From assembly GCF_901709675.1 (NCBI RefSeq), contig NC_051102.1, positions 3,964,912-4,028,911 of the forward strand: a DNA stretch of 64,000 nt, given 5' to 3'. Below the pieces are notes generated by a model. It ran no database searches. It had not been told where the DNA came from and saw only the letters and a list, made by a program, of their open reading frames with translations. Each line of letters opens with the position of its first letter. The stretch's first letter is position 1. The DNA comes from Syngnathus acus. Taxonomy: Eukaryota; Chordata; Actinopteri; Syngnathiformes; Syngnathidae. Made by a program: the position numbers and the translations under genes. This document shows positions 35,618 to 47,723 of this stretch, piece by piece.

Positions 35618-35705
35618 AAGGCGGGACGGTGCACATCGGACTCACCGTTAAGAGATCGTGTGTTCAAATCCAGGTTGTGGGGGGTTTGCATGTTCCAATT
35701 GACCC
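35618..35705 (+). repeat. tRNA-like-headed dispersed repeat (SINE-like)
   Basis: AAGGCGGGACGGTG head, box B-like TGTTCAAATCC at 35661-35671, then GGGGTTTGCATGTTCC. Same family as 20640-20835 in opposite orientation. It starts 16 bp after MITE copy 3. Confidence 0.55.
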
Positions 35706-36400
35706 GCGACAACAATGAAGACAAAGTATTTTCATTAAGGCACTGTTAACACAAAAAAGTTTCTGTGTATTCCATTCCATTGTATTCTCTTTTCATTCAC
35801 TCACTTTGGATTCTTGTTTTCACCTCAACAATAAAGTTTCTAGACTGTGGGGAGTCTGCTAAACTGTCAGCCTTGCAGTGTTTTACAAGCTCTAAACACT
35901 TTGTTATTTTACACAAAAGCAGGCAGGCAAGTTTTCTAAATACTTCTACCATTTTATGTGGGAGGATAAATGAAAGAAGGAGGTTGGAGGTGGTGTTGGG
36001 AAGGCATAGTATAAGGGGCCTATTAGTCTGCAAGGCTGAGGATCGGTTAGTGAGTTTGGCCCTTTATACTGCTGTGTGTAGCTAACACCTGCATGACCGT
36101 GCCACATAATGCTGGTGCACGATTCGGTACCTGATGCGTTTTTGTGTCTCTGGGTTACATGATATTCCTTTTGATTTCACTGACTTTAAGGTTTAAAGAT
36201 TTACCTGTGACCCATGGTTCTGCAGAAGCAGCCCATTAGTCTCAACACAGCCCTTTTAGGACTTGTTTTACTGGGGATGCTTAAGCATTTTTGAAAACTG
36301 TGATTATAGTGGATTTCTAATATATATTTTTTTATGTATTAGATTGTTTGTCAATACTGTGTTTTATTTTGCAGCTTTGCTTAACAAGGAGTCTTTAAAC
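35706..36400 (-). other. rnf220: rnf220 intron, non-coding
   Basis: Unique sequence with two overlapping open frames on opposite strands (35765-36085) that lack family similarity. Nothing else seen. Confidence 0.5.
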
Positions 36401-36500
36401 CAGAGCTATTCAATTAGTGGCTCGTGGACCACGTGTGGACCGGAACCAACCCCCCTAGTGGTCCAGCTATATTGTAATCAAAGTTACAATATAGCACCGT
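36401..36500. repeat. hAT-end-like fragment with perfect hairpin
   Basis: CAGAGCTATTCAATTAGTGG, then CTCGTGGACCACGTG, looks like the end of a dispersed hAT-like repeat. Inside it GCTATATTGTAA (36466-36477) and TTACAATATAGC (36484-36495) form a perfect 12-bp stem with a 6-base loop. Confidence 0.4.
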
Positions 36501-36894
36501 TATTGCACTTAATGTATATTCATATCTAAGATTTTCCAGAACCTCCTGATTTGTCAAGATAAAACCACAAAAACTTGCATTTGTACTTCCTGCGCAACAC
36601 AGAACAAAGAGTTTTGGAAGATGGCCACCGTGGAGAGACCTCGATTGAAACGCGGTGTGCTACAGTATATATCAGACCTTTGTCTCACCCCCACAGGGTC
36701 AAAACTACAAGACCTGCTCCTCTCACCAATGTCAAGTTCTATCTCTTTCTCCTTCTCTTTTCATCCCTCTATCCAGTCGGGTCAGACTATTAAATGGGAA
36801 GAATACATTACAGAGAAGGCGAGCTAATAGATTGGGATATTACAACCATACAATAATTTCATGAAAAAGTCAAGGAGGGATCATCGCTCTTATT

Positions 36895-37115
36895 AACTCC
36901 AAGGGAAATTGAGGCTGAAAAATGTTCAAATAGAAAATGTAAATGCCAGGCTATCCTACATGTAATTGTGCCGGCACCATTCTCTGAGCAGGCCCCATTC
37001 ATGCCACTTGATTAGTGGTAATTGAGGATATGAATTATAAATGGCTGGGTTATATCTCTCCTCCTTCTCACTGAAAGTAAGGTGTAATGACCATTGCCAT
37101 TGTTTAACCTTCATA
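36895..37115. promoter_or_regulatory. candidate conserved non-coding element
   Basis: Repeat-free block with GGAAATTGAGGCTGAAAAAT, CCACTTGATTAGTGGTAATT and GAATTATAAATGGCTGGG. CCACTTGA fits the NKX2 consensus and sits beside two TAAT/ATTA cores. Inference from motifs only. Confidence 0.25.
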
Positions 37116-40100
37116 ATTACGTGGTCTCGGTTCGGTTCTATGCTTTCTTTTTCCTTTCTTCTGCTAACACTGCTGTCTTATTTTTTGTCAAACTTCTGGA
37201 TAATTTTGGTGGCTGTATGCAACAAATAGAAATGAACTGAATTTCCCGTGACTATACACTCACACGGTGGGTTTTGGCAGTGCTTTTAACATGCTGTAAC
37301 TGCATAAAAAGCTCCAGTTATATTAACACAACCGAAAAGGGAAAAACATATTTCTGTGTTTTCTTGGCAGGGTGTCGAAAAACTTCACATTTTTTATTTT
37401 AGTCATTTAAAAAAAATCATCAGCATTTCACATGAGTTTATTAACTGAGGCTCTCCCACACCACCAGCCTTTTTCCCCTTTAACATCAAACGTTTCACTT
37501 CATTAATTTTATTTTTTGCCCCCCTCCCCTTTCACCCAGCATTTTCTCTTATAGTTACATTTAGTTGAAACATGTTTTCTGCAACAAAAGAATATGCGGT
37601 GACGGTAGGCTCAAACAGCCTTCTGCTGCAGTCGGCTGTGGTTTTATAGGGGGGGAAATAATAGGTAATTGGCAAAAAAGTCCTTAATAAGGAACGGACA
37701 TTGTGCTATATGCAACACTCAACCCATGTCTGCGAAAAGTGAAGGGCTGGTTCTCATTTTTTATTTTTTTTTTAAGTTGAAAACTGCCAATTAAGTGGTG
37801 ATGACTGGGTCCTTCTGTGATGTGTGTGTGTAAGCGTGTGTGTGGGCTGTACAATGATCTCAACTAATAGGCTAGCTGTAAAATAAAGGAAAACACATGA
37901 ATCCTGCAAACTCCACACTGTCAGAAAAAAAAGTACATCTTTGTAGTGGAGGTACAATAGCTTGTCGCTGGGGTGTTACCCACAAATGCTGCTTTTCCAA
38001 TACACAGTACAAGCTCAGTGTTCTACTTCAAAACAGGATACAAACAAAGTGAGTGCTAGTCTTAATTTGGGGGTAAAACAACAATTAATTGCTGCATTGC
38101 ATCAATAACAAAGGCACAGGAAATGGGCAAGCTAAATAAAACGTGTTTTTAATTGTGTCAATTCTTGCTGTATTTAAATGTATTTAAATGTTACAATAAT
38201 AATTCTGCTGAACCAATGACTAACAGTGTCTTGATGAAGGGGAAATTGTATTGTACTGTAAACATTTTTCTGAAAGTACTTGTTTAATTTTAAAAACAAG
38301 TCACAAAATACTCCTACCATTTCTTCCCTGTCTATTTACGAAAATGATTGCAGTTCACTCAAACAAGCTACAGTATGCAGAGTGCAATCTTTAAAATCCC
38401 ACTGAAACCCAAATCTTTTACTCTGATTTTTTTTTTTCCTCGTGCATTGATTGAGAGTTTGATTTAATCTGGGTCCCTCATGTACTGCCACATCTGCAGC
38501 TTGTCCTGCTGTGTGAAGCAGGCGTCAGCTGTGTGAGCATATAAATGAAACCGGAGAAGAGTGAAAGCTAAACATTCTCTAAGATCAATATTCCAATATC
38601 TAACATCAGGGAACTCCAATAAGTACAACGCCTGGGACACTTCAATGGCAACATCAAGGCAGGAGGGTTTACACATACAGACAGACACACACATGCTAAC
38701 GATTAGCGGGTTTCAGATAGTGATCAGGCAAGCACCAGAAAATCTATCCTACTTAGGCACAAGGAATAATCCATTCCCGAGCAAGTTTCAATATAGTCCA
38801 TGCTAACCATGTTGCAGTGATGCGCTCACAATAACAAAGGGGATCATTTGGAGCTGAGATACATTGGCACATTTTTGAAGCAATGAAGTGAGGTCATATT
38901 GCAGAAAACAAAATTAGCAATCAATGTTCATTAGGGTCGTTAACCCAATAGGCCTCTGGCCGACAAATGAATACCAGTGACCTGCCGTAAATTGGAGATT
39001 GCCTCTGGTCGATTTGATGCGTTGCCTAGTGGGTCAGGCTGCATAACTAAATACAGCCAAGTATTTAAATATGGATAAAGGCAAATGTGACCAAATCTGA
39101 TGTGGTGAACTTTAACTTTTCACATATGCCTCATCAAAATCCCCAAATAGCTTCTTCCATTAGTGTTGGACATCTTTGTTTAGACAACAGCCAACGAGGC
39201 TGAACTAATGACCCTTATTCTAATCACATCAAGTAAGAAAATGCGGTGTGGGTTCCTACACGCAAGTGGTTTCCTCCCTTCATGTGTATTAGAGCAAATC
39301 ACTGACCCCTGTGACCAGTGGTCATCTAAGACGTGACCACTGCTGGTCGATACCCTCTCCACCTTCTCGACCAATCCTTGCGCTTCACCAACCCTTCAAT
39401 CTTCTCCCGCCTGCAAAGCCCATTCACAGCCCCAATCAATGTCGAATTATGGGTTATTTATTGAATAATCAAAATGGTATTATAGGCTGAGCTGGCTGAC
39501 TAGTGCGTAGTGGTTGACAATAGGGTAATACAAGGTGGCGCTGGGGTGGGACTATTTATCAGCCGAGCTGCCATGCATGTTTTTAAAATTAGGGTAATCA
39601 AGTTGTCGTGTAAAGGGTAGGCCAAGCAGCTGGCTGTCTGACAGCGAGCCCGTAACTCACATACATCATTCTGCATAAGCATGCGTGTTTGCATACATGT
39701 TTTGAAGTTCTCTTTATTCAAGAAAACTTTTTAAAGTGGACTGTGATGTAGTTTTTAGTTAACTTAGAGAGTCTTGATAAAAAATAATAATGCACTGTAT
39801 TTTGTCCAATTGAACGACGGGCGAAAAGTCTTTTATAAATTGTTTTTAAAAAAAAAAATGCCTCGACAGTTGTGGTATGAATGCTAGACAGGAGGGGAAA
39901 AATGATTCATAATCAATTTAGGAAATCTTAGGAGTGTGGATTTGGAACCCAGAGTCCCTGGGCCACTTCTAAACTAATCTGCTAGGTTGGCTTTTGTGTT
40001 AGAGGTCAACAGACATCATTACTGTGGGTGTGCAGAGGGCAGACATAGGGACAGGGCAGTGTGCGTGTGTGTGTGTGTGTTTACGTAAAGGCCAGATGCG

Positions 40101-41603
40101 AGGGCAGGGTTGGTTGCAAGATCATCTTTCTCTCCAGAGCTTTGTCCAACATGGAGCTAGAGTAAAAGTGACTGGATAACCCTGAACTGGAGGGCTAGAT
40201 TGGAAGGAGAAGGTCTAATGTGTATGTGTATACAGTATGTATGTGTTTATGTATGCATGTCCTATAATTATTCTATTTCGCATAAGGACGGATTGTTCAT
40301 AGAGCTGTTTGCATTAGTTTAGTGAGCCCTAGATTATTACACAACACGGTAAAAATACAGTCAGGCTTTTCCCAACCGCTACACACTTATTACATGTCGC
40401 CACATTTTCGTCCCTCAAAAAGCATTACAATAGACAATGTTTGGGCGGGGTAAGTGAATTAGGATTGGTTTTTGCCTCTTAGCCACGGAGGGAGGTAGGG
40501 TTACCCACAATAAGATCATAACAAGACCAATTTTATTTCCATTGCCATTCAAAACAAACAATGGGCATCTAATAGCTCTGCAGCATCTGTGGCCTCGTTC
40601 AGTCCAAAACATGATGGCCCGGTCGATAGATGCCGACAGCAACAGTAGATGGACGAGTTGAGTCGGACATGAGGAGCACACAGGCAGGCATGATTTTTAT
40701 TTTTATTTTTTCCTGATAGTCAAAGGCTGCCTGGAACACCAGTTAGCGGTTTCTAGAAAAGTGGCCTGAGTGCTTCTGAAGACACCCATCATATCAGTGA
40801 AAAATGGAGAAGAGAGGTTTATCGACTCAAAGAGGCTGTCAGGCATGTAGAAAACAAGCGGGGGAAACACATAGTTGGGATCAGTGGTCACGTCTGGCCA
40901 ATTCATATTGTAGATCGACTCTAACAAGCAGTTTGTGACCATTGCTTTCTCTAGTACAATCTGGGATATTGATGTCCAGAATGATTTTTTTTTTTTTTTT
41001 TTTTTGCTGTGTTGTGTCGACTTCAAATGTGTAACACATTGAGCTGACCTTCGAGCAAGAGGTTACCTGTTTGTTTTTATATTAAATATGAACAAATTCA
41101 AACTTCTTCCATTGCATAAGAAATTAAAAAGTGTCAATGTTTTTTGTGTTTCAAATTTTGCTTTACTGCCAATAAAGCCGATCTTGCACAGAACAGCCAT
41201 TACTTATTTTCAGTGCTATGTTGTGTTTGATTTATGATGAAAGAAAAACTGCATCTGAATGCGCGACTCGACTGAATGAAATGCAGGTCATAATTTGTGA
41301 TAACCATGAAAATGTCTTGCTGGATTTTATGCCGATAAGCCTGCGGCTTCTACTGTATTTGAAGATCCTGTCTGACCTACCACTGCCCTCCAATGATGAC
41401 ATTAGGGCAAACACGTTGGGGTTGGAACAGGGTCAGCCAAAGTACACTTCTGCTGTCACACATGCAGACATGCACATTTACAAAATCACCAATGGATGGG
41501 GCACAAGCACACACACACACGTACTAAAATTCTGATGAAGTCCCATGGGTGAGCTCGAAGAGAAGGTTCCTTTCTGGTTGCTTCGCATTATAGCCCATTA
41601 GTA

Positions 41604-41605
<2 letters not shown>
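37116..41605 (-). other. rnf220: rnf220 intron, non-coding block
   Basis: GT tracts 37821-37842 and 40063-40081, a T22 run at 40984-41005, A-runs near 39848-39858. Unique AT-rich sequence otherwise. No exon or transposon recognised. Confidence 0.5.
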
Positions 41606-41640
<35 letters not shown>

Positions 41641-41838
41641 CGTGCGCGTGTGTGTGTGTAAGAGAGAGTGAGAGTTGGGTCACCCTTCACTGGCTAACAA
41701 GTGGCGTAACAGAGTTAACATGAGGGATTTTGAGGATGAGAGGGGTTCTTACACCTGCATACTCTCTCTTTCTCTCGCTCGCTCTCACACACACGGACGC
41801 GCACACTCACACACACACACACACACGGACGCGCACAC
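41606..41838. repeat. TG microsatellite facing a CA microsatellite
   Basis: A TG/CG-alternating tract at 41606-41659 is followed about 125 bp later by a CA/CG-alternating tract at 41785-41838, in which ACGGACGCGCACAC occurs twice. The two arms are complementary and could form a long hairpin or adopt Z-DNA. Frames crossing them are spurious. Confidence 0.85.
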
Positions 41839-43760
41839 CCTAGGGGTATCGATTGCAACCACCGTTTCACCTTTGCCTCTATGACCTCCCAAACGATGTG
41901 TTTATTTACTGCCACAAATACACATTTGAAGTACACTGCCTTGCCTGTCACATCCTCATAAGGATCCAGTGGGGAGAAATAAGGACTTTCATTTAAACTA
42001 ACATTTAAAATAATCGTTACCATGTGCATGCAAAGTGATTGGATGTTACACTAAATAAATCAGGCGGAGGGCTAATGAAGTGATTTAAAGAAACAATATC
42101 AAACATCCTCAAACATTCATGAAAATTTGGAAAGACAGCATAAAGTGATTCTACATGAGAAAAAAGAGCTAATTGATAAGGTGTTCCAACAAATTCATAA
42201 CAATATTAATAATTGCAAGGATTAGCAGTTGATAATGGATGGATTGATGTAATATGACTTTTGAATAAATCACCAATACCAACGAAGGCTGGTCAATTTA
42301 TCCTAAACTGATCCCTCCAAACCTTACTCCAGAGTGCTTTTTTTTTTTATCTTCATTATGTTTCCTTTGGCCTCTAGCATACTCCCATTGTCTTTAGCAA
42401 CTTAGCTAGAGGTCAAAAGGATAATGTTTATCAGCATAAGGAAGTTGACATTCCATCCATCCATTACATTTCATTCACTGTGGCGTTTCGCCTTCCTTCT
42501 CTTCCTGATGACACTTCAGCTGATAACCCCCCCAAATGGAAGGGTCTTAAGATACGCAACATAGATCTTTATTGGTCTGCCAACCCTTTGATGAACTTTA
42601 CCAAGACTGACTCTGCAACACAGGTGATGCAAAATGCTGTTATGACAGTTTGAGTGTCTTGTCATTTAATGTAAAATATTTTTGGATAAGTCGAGTGTGG
42701 AAGACCTCACATTAACCTCATTTAACACCTTTAGAACGAAACACAACTGAGATATTTAACAAGGCCTTTTCATCCGACAATAACAGGGTCTGTGACCTTA
42801 CATGTACCTTCTTCAATTTTAACTTCCTCAAGGTGCATTGGCCTCGTGTCCTAATAATTTTATCTGCACAGTTTTTATGTTTGCATACAGTATTCGCTTG
42901 GACGTGCATGTCTGAGGTATCAGCCAGCTTGTAGCCAGGCAAGCCATCCATAGTGATTAGTAATAAAATTTTAATGAGGCCCCCATACATATGTCTAGCT
43001 GTCAGATTTACGAGGGCATTTATACAGGCGTGCTTCACCGTGCCAGCCTGGACAGCCAGGACGGACAAACACACACACACACACACACACTGAACGGGAG
43101 ATGGACACACAGCCAGACAGTGTGTCTCATTCTGTCACAGTCTTGTTTAGCACTGCCACGGGGACCAGTACTGTCACAACGCTGTCAGCTCTGGGTGCTC
43201 GGGGCCCTAAATGAAGGCATCAAGCGCTCTCATCCCCTGCTGTAATAAAACCTAGTCAACAAGCCCCTGCTGCAGGCATCTGATAATGGGCTTTTTATTT
43301 CCGTTTGGGCGCCTCAGCCTAAAGAATTAAAGCCCAGTTTGGTGAATAGAGGACACACTGGTCTCAAGGTCACTACAAGACCTGCTGGGTAAAACAGTAA
43401 GCATGAAGGTCAAAGTTTAAAAGGGTGCAAAGCCGTGTTCATGCGCAGTTGTTTGTTAAATTGGGATGATTGCTTTTTAACTCATCTTAGTTTGAAATCT
43501 ACGACATGTATCTGGAAATGCAGAAGCCCAGGAAAGTTGACCAAGTGTCTGATAAGGCGATTAAATAATCACATGGGACAAACGTCTGAGGAGGAATGTG
43601 CACTGGTCGTAGGCTCTAGATATTAACTGTGACCCCAGTTATCTTCTTTGCCCCACCTGCTCCATTTAGACAGGAACAGGAAACAAGAGTCAAAAGTCAG
43701 TGTAGGCTGCTATGTTAGAGAAAACTAACTGATAGCCTGGGTCAAAAGGCATGTCATGCG
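41839..43760 (-). other. rnf220: rnf220 intron, non-coding block
   Basis: CA microsatellite at 43069-43091. 43185-43420 is a low-repeat block (GGGGCCCTAAATGAAGGCAT, CATCTGATAATGGGC, TTTCCGTTTGGGCGCCTCAG) and a candidate conserved element. No exon recognised. Confidence 0.5.
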
Positions 43761-43763
43761 CAC

Positions 43764-43909
43764 GTGTGTGTGTGTGTGTGCGTGCATGTGTGTGTACTCC
43801 ATGCGTTGGTATTCGGTAATGAGAGGAAAAAATATCAGGGACAGATGACAGGTGTCTTGTTAGGTCAGAGTAAGCAGGAAAAGCACACACACACACACAC
43901 ACACACACA
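43764..43909. repeat. TG microsatellite facing a CA microsatellite
   Basis: TG/CG tract 43764-43795 and CA tract 43884-43909, again in inverted arrangement, about 90 bp apart. Confidence 0.85.
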
Positions 43910-46900
43910 TGCACCTGCATCCTACCATCTGGTGATTCTCAAGAGAAGCATCTAAGTGTTTTGTCTTGTCGCTGACATTCAACACGGTGAAAGTCCAAAT
44001 ATAAACCATTAGACAGCAATTAGACAAACAGCTCAAATTACAGTGAAAGTGAAAATGATGCGACACCACTGGACACAGTCAATACCCGGATGCCTGAAAA
44101 TCTAGTCATCAAATATTGTTTGTTATAAGAAGGATTATTGGAAAAAAAAATTATATGTATAAATATGGATCCAGATATATATTTATCTAGACATATTTTT
44201 TCAAGTAGATGGATTTTCTACTTACAACAATATACGCATCAGGGTTTTATTTCATGCAACCACTAGATGAAATAAGGTTATAAGGTCAAATAATTGTAGT
44301 CCTGTAAAGCGAGTGGAGTGACAAGTTTAGGTGTGAATTAAAAAGAAGCCAAAAGACACAGGAGCTTTCCTGTGACAAAGAGGCCAAGGCATCAGTCAAG
44401 TACTTAGTGAATGTCTCTGGATAACATGAACCACACTCCCTTTTAGGTGATACTTTACTTAATTGAGTGTGAAACCTTTGTCACGATCAAGATCGAGGGA
44501 TGGATAAAGAGAAGCGATTGGTGGTGGAGGATGAAGGAGAGGACAGCAGAAAGAGGCACGAGAGGAGAGAAAAGTCAGAGATGGCACATGAAGTGAATGA
44601 GAACGGATAGAGTGGTCATATAGGCAGGTACCCTCCAAATGAACCTCCACCCCTCCCCTCGTATTAACCCCCCCATCCCCTGCACCCCCAGTAGAGTGAA
44701 CCCCACCACTCTGTCATGCTATTACCTCCCTGTCTCTTTCATTATCTGCTGTGAACTCGGGGTAACCTCGCCGTGGCCATTCTTTATGTCACGGCTTGCA
44801 ACGTGAGCTGTGATTTAGGCCCATCCAGTCCACCTAATTTGATTTCATCATCACGGGACGCAGCTCAAAGTATACGGGGGAGGCGGGTTGATGCCTTGGG
44901 AGTGGGATTTAGGGGAGAGACGAGAAGGTGGAGGTGACGGCGGTGGAGGCTTTGGAAGGAAGGGAGGGAGATCTCAGGAGAGGGTCAAGTAGGTAAGTGT
45001 GCGCTGAATGACTTGAAGAGGCGAATGAAGTAATTAAGACCTTCCTTACATGGCAATCATATTTGCCCTAAAACACGAATAACTATTAGCACTCCCAATC
45101 ATTAGCCAACTCCAATAGCTTTCCTGAAAGCGCAAGGCCCGTTGGGTCCTTTTGCGGATTTAGTGGAGCCATGATGGACGGTCCGTCATAGCGAGGTTGG
45201 AATAAAAATCTGGTGGCAGAAAATTAGTTTAAAGTTACGCCTGCTCAGGCCACATCGAAATAGCGATCTTACCCAATTTTGGTGAAAAAATAAATCATTA
45301 AAAACTTTTATAAGTCACAATTCCAGATACTGAGCTAACATACGATTGAAGCAATCAGATAAGTTTGCCCCATATTGTCATTATTCTATGCAGGGATCTT
45401 GATGGAAAACGGTGGCTGTAACAGTGGCAACACAAGATGGCTGCCGTCTGTCTATACGTTTGTGGGGGGCCACACAATCGGTCAAGGGTGGGGATGGATA
45501 CACTACACCTATCAAAATTGCCAGCTTATTTAATGAGGCAATCTGCTACCATTGTTTGTTGCCACACTGGCCAAGCGCAGTGACAATTCTCTGGTCAGGC
45601 ACAGTTCACCACATCCCTTTCCACAAAGAAATGTCTCCATGCAACATGCGAGTGTGCCACGTTGGAAGAAAATGAGGGCAGCCACTTTGGTTGGCGGCGA
45701 TTTGAGTCGACAGTGGATATGTCCACAAAACCTTTTTAAAGTACGCCAGCTGGTGCACATCTGGAAAATCACCAACAGGGTCTCACACAACTCAGCATAA
45801 ATTTATGCCACGCACCGTGCTAGATTTGCAATGGTCACAAAAATAGAACCTTTGTCCTATGCATTGGCATCTTATTTAGAATGCGGAGTCAATTTATTAT
45901 GTATGCTGACAGCAACGAGTCTCTGTGGTCATCTATCCATCGGACAATTAGCCAATAGAAAAACATTAAGTCATGTACTGACACAGACGTACATGTCCGC
46001 CTGTATTTGACCCAGGACATTGCAAGGTTATCATCGACAATTAGACCAAGGAGAAAGACCACAAAACAAAGTGTCACGAAACTGTTCTTTATCTTTCTTT
46101 CAATAGACCAGACCTTTTGATGTGTTACGCAGATAATAAATGTGGGATCAAATTTTTTTGTTTGGAGGAGGATTGTAAGTTTTATAGATTCAGATATAGC
46201 CTTTTGTCATTTTCTTTCGACAAAACCAGCCTGTAACAGCGGTTGGTGAAAATCTGATGTCTTTATGCTTCCTTGAATTTCAGTTTTTGTTTTTTTTAAA
46301 CCTGGCGAGTTCAAATACAAAAGAAAAAAAAGGACTTACCTGAAAGGAGAAACCAAACCGGCCACATGAAAAAGACAAAAGAAAATACTGTATTAGAAAT
46401 TAGACAACATATGGCCCATTATTTTCACATCGTGTCATCTGTACGTAACAATTTTTTAACAATTTATTGGGATTTATTTCACATCCTAGTCAGCAAGTCA
46501 AATCATTCAACAACACAGTAATTATGTTCATAGCTTGCATGTCAACAGTTTTGATGTGTGTGTGTGTTGCACAGTTTTTGAAAGCCACCCAGTAACATAG
46601 AGAAGCCTTGTTAAACTCAAGTCAGGAACAAACGCTCTCTCCACGCGACCACAAAAGCCTCCTCTCCCCTCCCCTCCACCCCTGCTCTCCTTACTGTGGT
46701 GTAAACACAGATTGTTAGGTTAGGGGTTAAAAGTGTTGTGCTTAGATTCTCTCAGCACTAATCTGATTTCTCGTCTCTTTGCGCGTCTATATTTATTTGG
46801 TTTTGTCAACACTCAGGTCTCCCTCTCTCGCGGTCTATGTCTCTCTGGCTAGCTCTCCTCTGCCCGTGTATTGATCGCTGCTAATGGATTGGCTCTGATT

Positions 46901-47633
46901 CCGGAGACGTCTAACATGCTTTCCTATCCTCTTATTTTCACCCGGGGAAATCAATGAGGAAAGGCCTGCAAATTTAGACAGGATCAGGTTTTAAGGAATT
47001 TACAGCAAAACATAGCCCGTCGGTGTTTGTGAGGGGGGACTGTGAATGTGTTTGGATTTAGTTGAGTTGCAGGCAAGATGTAATGCGGTTAAGATCCATG
47101 TTTGCGGTGAACTGGGATTTTGTGGACTTGAGATTGTGCGACGTGATTTTGTGCCGATCATATTTGATCAAGCCTTTTTCACACACACAACCCAAAGTAT
47201 TTTACCGTAGCTATGAGCTATTTAAATTATTGTTTCAACCAAATATAAAACACAGACACATATCAAATGCTTTGCTAGCTATTCAGCAATGCCAATTATA
47301 AACTTCAGTCCACTGCTATGTACCACATATGCTTCTTAAAAAAAAAATCATAGACTAATTAAAGATTATAGCTGTGTATTTACAGTTAAATTTAAATCTA
47401 AATTGTCAAAGTATGGCACCCTATTAATTTATCTTACAACGTCACTGACTTCATGCTGAACACAGATTATTCTATGCTAGAGCATATAATACAAGTGCGC
47501 CAACACAATTGTATGGAGGCATTTCGACAAAGATGGAGGTCCCTGCTGCTCCTCAAACAATGGCTGAAACAGTTTAGAATCCGAGAAGGCAATCAATGGC
47601 TAATGAGGAGTTTGTAGTGTGTTTTGTGTGTGG

Positions 47634-47634
<1 letters not shown>
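43910..47634 (-). other. rnf220: rnf220 intron, non-coding block
   Basis: 44745-45235 and 46800-47010 are low-repeat, mixed-composition blocks (GGTAACCTCGCCGTGGCCAT; GCTAATGGATTGGCTCTGAT) and candidate conserved elements. A splice-like TTTCAG/GTAAGT junction at about 46338-46346 (minus) has no open frame to support an exon. Nothing else recognised. Confidence 0.5.

Positions 47635-47722
<88 letters not shown>
47635..47722. repeat. long pure TG microsatellite, 44 units
   Basis: 88 uninterrupted bases of TG, the longest simple repeat in the window. The Val-Cys repeat reading frame across it is an artefact. Confidence 0.97.

Positions 47723-47723
<1 letters not shown>

Noticed and set aside
42718-43110. 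130-codon minus-strand frame
   Set aside because: Starts in a CA/TG tract and lacks any recognisable domain or splice context.
46330-46375. Splice-donor-like TTTCAG|GTAAGTCC on the minus strand
   Set aside because: No open frame or rnf220-like peptide upstream of it; could only be a non-coding exon, for which there is no evidence.
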